Assembly (NCBI RefSeq): GCF_021391535.1
Contig: NZ_CP090066.1
Span: 3,175,501 to 3,239,500 of the forward strand
DNA length: 64,000 bases
From: Aurantimonas sp. HBX-1
GTDB lineage: Bacteria > Pseudomonadota > Alphaproteobacteria > Rhizobiales > Rhizobiaceae
Reading direction: 5' to 3'
The translations under genes and the position numbers were made by a program. The notes beneath the pieces were generated by a model. That model saw nothing but the letters and a program-made list of their open reading frames with translations, ran no database searches and was not told the DNA's origin. Below are positions 58,621 through 64,000 of this stretch, one piece after another (position 1 is the stretch's first letter; the number at the start of each line of letters is the position of its first letter).

Positions 58621-60608
58621 GCCGCCTGGCTCTCCGTCTTTTGCGTGTCGGGCGCGTTGTGGAGGGTCTCGATCGCAAGGGTCGTGACCACCCGCTGCTT
58701 CGAGCCGTCCTGGAAGTGGATGACAGTGTCGATGTCGACATGATCGGCACCGGAATAGATCCGCGCGATGATGTCCTCGTATTTCTCCGCGATGACGCCG
58801 CGCCGCACCTTCTTGGTGCGGGTCAGTTCGCCGTCGTCGGCGTCGAGCTCCTTGTATAGGAGGACGAATTTGGTGATGCGCTGCTGCGCCGGGAGCGTGG
58901 CGTTGACGCGCTCCACCTCCTCGCGAAGCAGCGCGTAGACTTCCGGCCGCGAGGCGAGGTCGGAGTAGGTGGTGAAGGAGATCCGCCGCTCCTCGGCCCA
59001 TTTGGCGACGATCGGATAGCGGATGCAGATCATCGCGCCGAGATAGGGCCGGTCCTTGCCCAGGATCACGGCCTCGGCCACATAGGTCGAGAATTTCAGC
59101 TTGTTCTCGATGAATTGCGGGGAGAAGCGGACACCGCGCGAGGTCTCCGCCAGATCCTTGATCCGGTCGATCACCACGAGTTGGCCTTGTTCGGTCAGAT
59201 AGCCCGCATCGCCGGTCCGGAACCAGCCATCTTCGGAGAAGGTCTCCTTCGATGCTTCGGCGTTGCGGTAATAGCCGCTCATCATGTTCGGATGGCGCAC
59301 AAGCACCTCGCCGAGCCCTTCGGGATCAGGATCGCGGATCGATAGGGTCACCCCCGGCATCGGAAAGCCGACCGTCTCATAGTCGACATGTCCGGCCTGG
59401 TGGATCGTGTAGGCGCCGAGCGCTTCGGTCTGGCCATAGAGCTGCTTCAGCGGCAGGCCCATGGCCTGGAAGAAACGGAACGTGTCCGGCCCCATGGCGG
59501 CGCCGCCGGTGGCGGCCGATTTCAGCCGCGAAAAGCCGAGCCTGTCTCGTAAATGGCGGAACAGGCCCCATTCTGCGGCGCCGTCGCGCTCCCCCTTTTC
59601 CATCGCCGCCATGCCGCGGGCGACACCCCAATTGTAGATACGGCGCTTCCAGGGCGTGGCATCCATGATGCGGGCGCGAATGTCGGCCGCAACGCCCTCC
59701 CAGGCGCGCGGTGACAGGAGTACGAAAGTCGGGCCGATCTCGCGCAGATCGGCCATCATCGTGCGCTCCTCCTCGGGGAAATTGATCTTCATCCGGGCGA
59801 GGAAGTTCCAACCGACCGAATACATCTGCTCCATCACCCAGGAGAGCGGGAGGACCGCGACATATTCATCCTCTGGTCCGCGTGGGTCGGCTCTGAGATA
59901 CGTCGCGGCATGGCCGATGAAGGCGTCGCCCGTCCATTCGGCGAGCTTGGGGCTCGAGGTCGTGCCGGAGGTGGTGCAGAGGATCGCGACATCGGCGCCA
60001 TCGGTTGCCTCGACCATGCGCGTCCACAGGCCCGCATCCTTTTGAAGCGCGCGTCGTCCACGCTCCTCGAGGTCCGCGATCGCGATCAGCCGCGGATCGT
60101 CATATTTTCGCATGCCGCGCGCGTCGGTATAGACGATCGCCACGACGCTCGGGATCGCATCGCCGAGATTGAGCAGCTTGTCGACCTGCTCCTCGTCCTC
60201 GGCGACGATCACCTTGGGATGGGCGTGGCCGGCGAGATAGCGGATTTCCTCTTCCAGCGCGTCGCGATACACGCCGAGGCTCATCGCCCTGCAGGCATGT
60301 GCGGCGACCTCGCCCCAAACCCATTCCGGCCGGTTGTCGCCGATCAGCGCCACGACGTCCCCCGCGCCGACGCCGAGTTCGGCGAAGGCCGCGGCCATGC
60401 GCGAGATATGGCCCTCAACCTCTTCCCAAGTATAGCTGATCCAGATGCCAAATTCCTTCTCGCGCTGGGCGACAAGACGGGGATGGCGCTCGGCATTGTA
60501 ACGCAGCAACTTCGGCAGCGTCTTCAGCTGCGCCGCTTCCTTCAGTTCGGGCGCAGTGTCCGGCCAGCCGATCGCCTCGCCGCTGATTTCGAGCCGACGC
60601 TCCGTCAT
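58617..60608 (-). CDS. Long-chain acyl-CoA synthetase-like AMP-binding enzyme
   Basis: 663 residues. AMP-binding P-loop AILCTTSGTTSSPKLAEWTG, YGQTEALGAYTIHQAG and GWFRTGDAGYLTEQGQLVVIDRIKDL motifs are complete. The length and the N-terminal (MTERRLEISGEAIGWPDTAPE) follow bacterial long-chain acyl-CoA synthetases rather than short-chain ones. Sitting between livG and livH, with 4-bp overlaps at both ends, it probably activates the imported acid on the cytoplasmic face (vectorial acylation-like coupling; inference). Confidence 0.88.
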   Translation of the reverse strand: MTERRLEISGEAIGWPDTAPELKEAAQLKTLPKLLRYNAERHPRLVAQREKEFGIWISYTWEEVEGHISRMAAAFAELGVGAGDVVALIGDNRPEWVWGEVAAHACRAMSLGVYRDALEEEIRYLAGHAHPKVIVAEDEEQVDKLLNLGDAIPSVVAIVYTDARGMRKYDDPRLIAIADLEERGRRALQKDAGLWTRMVEATDGADVAILCTTSGTTSSPKLAEWTGDAFIGHAATYLRADPRGPEDEYVAVLPLSWVMEQMYSVGWNFLARMKINFPEEERTMMADLREIGPTFVLLSPRAWEGVAADIRARIMDATPWKRRIYNWGVARGMAAMEKGERDGAAEWGLFRHLRDRLGFSRLKSAATGGAAMGPDTFRFFQAMGLPLKQLYGQTEALGAYTIHQAGHVDYETVGFPMPGVTLSIRDPDPEGLGEVLVRHPNMMSGYYRNAEASKETFSEDGWFRTGDAGYLTEQGQLVVIDRIKDLAETSRGVRFSPQFIENKLKFSTYVAEAVILGKDRPYLGAMICIRYPIVAKWAEERRISFTTYSDLASRPEVYALLREEVERVNATLPAQQRITKFVLLYKELDADDGELTRTKKVRRGVIAEKYEDIIARIYSGADHVDIDTVIHFQDGSKQRVVTTLAIETLHNAPDTQKTESQAA

Positions 60609-61432
60609 GCCACGGTCTCCGCTTCCTCGGCGGCGAGCGCGTCGAGCATCTCGTCGTCCTCCCCGAGATAGGCTTTCTTCACATGCTCGTCGGCCAGCAC
60701 CTCTTCGGGGCTTCCGGCGGCGATGACGCGGCCGAAATCGAGCACCGCGACCCGGTCCGACAGGTCCATCACCACGCCCATGTCATGCTCGATCATCATG
60801 ATCGTCATGTCGAATTCCTCACGCAGCACGATGATGAACCGGGCCATGTCCTCCTTTTCTTCCAGGTTCATGCCGGCCATCGGCTCGTCGAGGAGGATCA
60901 GTTCGGGCTCGATCGCAATCGCCCGGGCAAGCTCCACCCGCTTGCGCAGGCCGTAGGACAGTATGCCCGCCGGCTCGTTGCGCACATGCTGGATTTCCAG
61001 GAAGTCGATGATCGTCTCGACGAAGCGGCGTTCGTTCAGTTCCTCACGCCGCGCGCCGCCGATCCAATAGGCCATGCCGGTGACGAAGTTGTTTTTCAGC
61101 CGGTGGTGGCGGCCGACCAGAATGTTGTCGAGCACGCTCATATGGCCGAACAGGGCAAGGTTCTGAAACGTGCGGCCAATACCGAGACGGGCTCGGTCAT
61201 TGATCGAATGCTTCAGAAGATCGCCACCCTGCCAGGAAATGCCGCCGCTCGTCGGGCGATAGCGGCCCGAGATGCAGTTCAGCATCGACGTCTTGCCGGC
61301 GCCATTTGGCCCGATCAGCGAAAAGAGCTCGCCCTTTCGCACCTCGAAGGACACGTTGCTCAACGCCTTGACGCCGCCAAAGCGCAGCGAGACGTCGTCG
61401 ACCTTCAGGATCACACTGCCTCGATCCGCCAA
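60605..61432 (-). CDS. livG: LIV-type ABC transporter ATP-binding protein (LivG-like)
   Basis: 275 residues. Walker A FSLIGPNGAGKTSMLNC, signature ILSYGLRKRVELARAIA, Walker B LILLDEPMAGMNLEEKED, switch MMIEHDMGVVMDLSD, and the LivG-type C-terminal RVIAAGSPEEVLADEHVKKAYLGE. It is the first gene of the transporter operon. The 147-bp space upstream (61433-61579) to the enoyl-CoA hydratase gene may carry a promoter, though none is readable. Confidence 0.9.
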   Translation of the reverse strand: MADRGSVILKVDDVSLRFGGVKALSNVSFEVRKGELFSLIGPNGAGKTSMLNCISGRYRPTSGGISWQGGDLLKHSINDRARLGIGRTFQNLALFGHMSVLDNILVGRHHRLKNNFVTGMAYWIGGARREELNERRFVETIIDFLEIQHVRNEPAGILSYGLRKRVELARAIAIEPELILLDEPMAGMNLEEKEDMARFIIVLREEFDMTIMMIEHDMGVVMDLSDRVAVLDFGRVIAAGSPEEVLADEHVKKAYLGEDDEMLDALAAEEAETVA

Positions 61433-61579
61433 AAAAGTTCCTCCCTTTGGCTTTGTCCGCCGGTTCGGGGCCTCCCTGCCCCGGATCAGCGGTTACCTCT
61501 CAGCGCTCGTCTCCGCGCGCTTCAGGTCATTCCCAAACCTCGCACTTTCCCCGGACACATGTCCGCATGCCATTCGTCA

Positions 61580-62356
61580 TCACCGGCTCCGCCGTTCCAA
61601 AAAGGCCGCGATGCCGGCCCGCGCCTCCTCGGTTTCCCATGTGTCGGCGAGGGCTCGCGCGGTCCGCTCCACCACCGCCTCGTCGATGACCGGCCCGTGC
61701 GCGCGAAGCAGCGCTTTCGAACGGCCGACCGCTGACGCCACGCAGTCGAGATACGGCGCGACCTCGGCTTCCACCGACGCGTCGAGCGCATCGGTATCGA
61801 CCGCCTTGTCGACGAGCCCGAGCAAGACCGCCTCCTCCGCGTGGAACATCCGCGCCGACATGAACACCTGCCGCGCCCGCGCCTCGCCCATTTTGGCGGC
61901 AACGAAGGGCGAGATCGTCGCCGGGATGAGGCCGAGCTTGACTTCGGTGAAGGCAAAGCGCGCACCCCGGCCCGCCACCGCGACGTCGCAGACCGAGATC
62001 AGCCCGAGCCCGCCCCCGAAGGCCTGGCCGTTGATCCTTCCGATCAGCGGTTTCGGCATCTCGTTGAGGGCCTTCAGCATCAGGGCAAGCGCCGTCGCCT
62101 CGGCGATGCGCTCGGCCCGGCTCGCCTCGAACTGCGCCTTCATCCAGTTGAGATCCGCGCCGGCGGAGAAGCTCTTGCCGTCCCCGGTGAGGACGACGGC
62201 ACGAACCGACCGGTCGTCACCAAGCAGCTTGGCCGCCTTGGCAAGCTCGCCGATCATCGCCGCGTTCATCGCGTTGTGCCGCTCGGGCCGGGCGAGGGTC
62301 AGCGTCGCGACGTCGCGCTCGTCGCGTTCGATCCGGATCGTCGAAAAGCCGCTCAT
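61580..62356 (-). CDS. Enoyl-CoA hydratase family protein, probable methylglutaconyl-CoA hydratase
   Basis: 258 residues. Crotonase features: PERHNAMNAAMIGEL, GDGKSFSAGADLNWMKA (oxyanion hole), GQAFGGGLGLISVCDVAVAG and the catalytic Glu in FAFTEVKLGLIPATISPFV. The SAGADLNWM motif together with HMG-CoA lyase and methylcrotonyl-CoA carboxylase next door suggests the 3-methylglutaconyl-CoA hydratase step of leucine catabolism (LiuC type), but other crotonases are possible. ATG 62356 overlaps the upstream gene by 4 bp. Confidence 0.85.
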   Translation of the reverse strand: MSGFSTIRIERDERDVATLTLARPERHNAMNAAMIGELAKAAKLLGDDRSVRAVVLTGDGKSFSAGADLNWMKAQFEASRAERIAEATALALMLKALNEMPKPLIGRINGQAFGGGLGLISVCDVAVAGRGARFAFTEVKLGLIPATISPFVAAKMGEARARQVFMSARMFHAEEAVLLGLVDKAVDTDALDASVEAEVAPYLDCVASAVGRSKALLRAHGPVIDEAVVERTARALADTWETEEARAGIAAFLERRSR

Positions 62357-63264
62357 GGCCCACCTCCCGCGACGGCGGCCGGGCTCGCGGCCGCGCGATC
62401 CTGCGACCGCAGCGCCCTCGCAAAGGACACGGCGTCCTCCAACGCCGCCCGGTCGAGGCCGGTGCGATAGCCCTTGTCTGTCAGGAAGGCGTCGACGGCT
62501 TCGGTCGCTACATTGCCCTTCGCCCCCGGCGCATAGGGACAGCCGCCGAGACCACCCGCCGCCGCGTCGAACACCCGAAGACCGAAGCCGAGGCTCGCCT
62601 CGATATTGAGCAGCGCCCGGCCGGCCGTGTCGTGGAAATGCCCGGCGAGCCGCTCGGCCGGAACCACGGCGCACACCGCCTCCAGCATGGCGGCGATGGT
62701 CTCGGGCGTCGCCTGTCCCAGCGTGTCGCCGAGCGAGATTTCGTGGCAGCCCATGGCATCGAGCGCCGCCGCGACCTTCGCCACCGAACCCGGCCCGACC
62801 CGGCCGTCATAGGGACAGTCGGTGACGCAGGAGACATAGCCGCGAACTGGAATGCCGGCCTCTTTCGCCGCGCCCAGCACCGGCGCGAAACGGTCGAGGC
62901 TCTCGGCGATCGAGCAATTGATGTTCTTGCGGCTGAAGCCTTCGGAGGCCGAAGCGAAGACCGCAACCGCGTCCGCCTTCGCCGCCAGTGCGGCTTCGAA
63001 GCCCTTCATATTGGGGGTCAGAACCGAATAGGCGCAGCCCGGACGGCGCGAGATGCCGGCCATCACCGCCGCCGCATCGGCCATCTGCGGCACCCATTTC
63101 GGCGACACGAAGCTCGTCGCCTCGATGCGGGTGAAGCCGCAGGCCGAAAGCTTGTCGATGAGGGCGATCTTGTCGGCGGTCGCGACCTCACCCGGCTCGT
63201 TCTGCAGCCCGTCGCGCGGCGCCATTTCGACGATGGTCACGCTCTCGTTCGAAGGCCGCATCAT
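62353..63264 (-). CDS. Hydroxymethylglutaryl-CoA lyase
   Basis: 303 residues, HMGL-like DRE-TIM barrel. IVEMAPRDGLQNEPGEV (the DGLQNE motif), FVSPKWVPQMAD, ISLGDTLGQATP, HFHDTAGRAL with the metal His pair, and GLGGCPYAPGAKGNVATE with the catalytic Cys. It splits HMG-CoA into acetoacetate and acetyl-CoA, the last step of leucine/isovalerate degradation. Start ATG 63264 or 63261; overlaps the carboxylase gene's stop. Confidence 0.93.
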   Translation of the reverse strand: MMRPSNESVTIVEMAPRDGLQNEPGEVATADKIALIDKLSACGFTRIEATSFVSPKWVPQMADAAAVMAGISRRPGCAYSVLTPNMKGFEAALAAKADAVAVFASASEGFSRKNINCSIAESLDRFAPVLGAAKEAGIPVRGYVSCVTDCPYDGRVGPGSVAKVAAALDAMGCHEISLGDTLGQATPETIAAMLEAVCAVVPAERLAGHFHDTAGRALLNIEASLGFGLRVFDAAAGGLGGCPYAPGAKGNVATEAVDAFLTDKGYRTGLDRAALEDAVSFARALRSQDRAAASPAAVAGGGP

Positions 63265-64000
63265 GCCTCCTCCTCGAGCGTCACCAGAACCGCCCCGTCG
63301 TCCACCTGATCGCCCTCACGGACCAGGATCTCAGCGATCGTCCCGTCGCGGGGGGCTTTCAGCGTATGCTCCATCTTCATCGCTTCCAGAACGACCAGCG
63401 GCGCGCCGGCCGCCACGCGCGCGCCCGCCGCGATGGTCAGCCTGCCGATCGCGCCCGGCATCGGGGCAAGGATGCGGTCCGAGGTGGCAGTCTCTTCGGC
63501 GGCGGCGGACGGGCGATAAAGCGGCAGAACATGGATCGCGCCGTCCGAAAAGACGCTCACCGCATCGCGCGAAGCCAGAAGATGATGCGTCGCCTGCCGG
63601 CCCTCGACGCTCACCCGCAGGGTGATCGCGCCGGTCTCGGCGCATCGATTGAAGCTCGTCACGGCGATGTCGACGCCCGCCACGGCGATGTCGACGCCCG
63701 CTTCTGCCCTCTCAGCCGGCGCAACATGATAAGCGCTGCCGCCGAGATCGGCGACCACCATATCCTTTCGCTCGCCGGCCTCCATGAAGCGAACCGCCTG
63801 CCGCGCGTGGCCCCAGGCGCGAAATCCGGACAGTCGGGTGAAGGGGCCGTCGTCCCCGACGTTTTGCGCCGCATCGCCAAGGTAATGGGCCAGGGCGGCA
63901 AGCGCGCGGGTCACGTCGTCCGGCTCGGCTTGGGCGGTCAGCGCTTCGGCGTCCCGGTCGATGAGCCCCGTATCGATGGCTCCGGCGGCAAAGCCCTCGT
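63261..64000 (-). CDS. Methylcrotonyl-CoA carboxylase alpha subunit, C-terminal part (cut by window edge)
   Basis: The visible 246 codons are the C-terminus of an acyl-CoA carboxylase biotin subunit. They carry the biotin carboxyl carrier motif LEAMKMEHTLKAPRDG with its lysine and the closing GDQVDDGAVLVTLEE. The biotin carboxylase core lies outside the window; the reading frame runs uninterrupted to the last base. A 21-bp tandem repeat (63661-63702) duplicates AGVDIAV within the linker. Next to HMG-CoA lyase and a crotonase, methylcrotonyl-CoA carboxylase (LiuD) is the likely identity; another acyl-CoA carboxylase is possible. Confidence 0.85.
   Translation of the reverse strand, partial: EGFAAGAIDTGLIDRDAEALTAQAEPDDVTRALAALAHYLGDAAQNVGDDGPFTRLSGFRAWGHARQAVRFMEAGERKDMVVADLGGSAYHVAPAERAEAGVDIAVAGVDIAVTSFNRCAETGAITLRVSVEGRQATHHLLASRDAVSVFSDGAIHVLPLYRPSAAAEETATSDRILAPMPGAIGRLTIAAGARVAAGAPLVVLEAMKMEHTLKAPRDGTIAEILVREGDQVDDGAVLVTLEEEA
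63661..63702. repeat. 21-bp tandem direct repeat inside the carboxylase linker
   Basis: Two copies of a 21-base unit starting ACGGCGATGTCGACGCCCGC lie head to tail and are in frame, giving AGVDIAV twice in the protein. Differences are limited to the last base. A short slippage duplication in a flexible linker is the likely origin. Confidence 0.7.

Overview
This window is high-GC DNA from an alphaproteobacterium, most likely a member of the Hyphomicrobiales (Rhizobiales). The pointers are dense GC-rich coding with many ATGA/TAATG stop-start overlaps, several Liv-type and Pot-type ABC transporters, proline-racemase catabolism, and a RIME-like paired palindrome at 5125-5264. No rRNA, tRNA or CRISPR array was seen. 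The genus is inference.

Layout. (1) 1-5050: a GntR regulator (cut by the left edge), a cupin, then a rightward operon of proline-racemase-family enzyme, D-amino-acid-dehydrogenase-like flavoprotein, 3-hydroxyacyl-CoA/L-gulonate-type dehydrogenase and aspartate-dehydrogenase-like protein. This looks like hydroxyproline or related amino-acid catabolism. (2) 5051-6621: the palindromic repeat and an App1-like (DUF2183) phosphatase. (3) 6673-46232: a roughly 40-kb surface-polysaccharide island made of distinct modules. They are a glycosyltransferase/methyltransferase pair with a decayed copy (6673-10239); a GDP-D-glycero-alpha-D-manno-heptose operon with its own transaldolase, followed upstream by oxidoreductases, an atypical nucleotide-sugar dehydrogenase, an epimerase, GtrA, a methyltransferase and a DPM1-type GT2 (10573-20511); an insertion-sequence graveyard and an AT-rich GT-C-like membrane protein (20744-23687); a CDP-glucose-derived sugar module with GT2, flippase-like protein, flavoprotein and a second GT-C-like protein (24751-32802); a DUF2793/peptidase-S74 tail-spike-like protein and a methyltransferase (32990-35820); and an ABC-transporter-dependent D-rhamnan-type module, gmd-rmd-wzm-wzt-FkbM/coiled-coil-double GT4 (35854-44212). 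A small ORF and a further GT4 close the island. (4) 46393-52639: a Pot-type ABC transporter, an XRE-cupin regulator and a divergent HisD paralogue. (5) 53117-64000: a LIV-type ABC transporter interleaved with two acyl-CoA ligases, then leucine/isovalerate catabolism genes (enoyl-CoA hydratase, HMG-CoA lyase, methylcrotonyl-CoA carboxylase alpha, cut by the right edge).

How the parts may work together. The most striking unit is the ABC-dependent polysaccharide module. A two-domain GT4 polymerase, a methyltransferase carrying about 100 residues of predicted coiled coil, and a Wzt with a C-terminal sugar-binding-type domain reproduce the logic of the E. coli O8/O9a WbdA/WbdD/Wzm/Wzt system (chain capping, length measurement, recognition of the capped end for export). 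Here they are assembled from different parts and linked to GDP-D-rhamnose synthesis. The two GT2 plus GT-C-like sets resemble lipid-linked side-branch decoration (Gtr-like) systems. All functions are assigned by reading sequence motifs; no database search was run.
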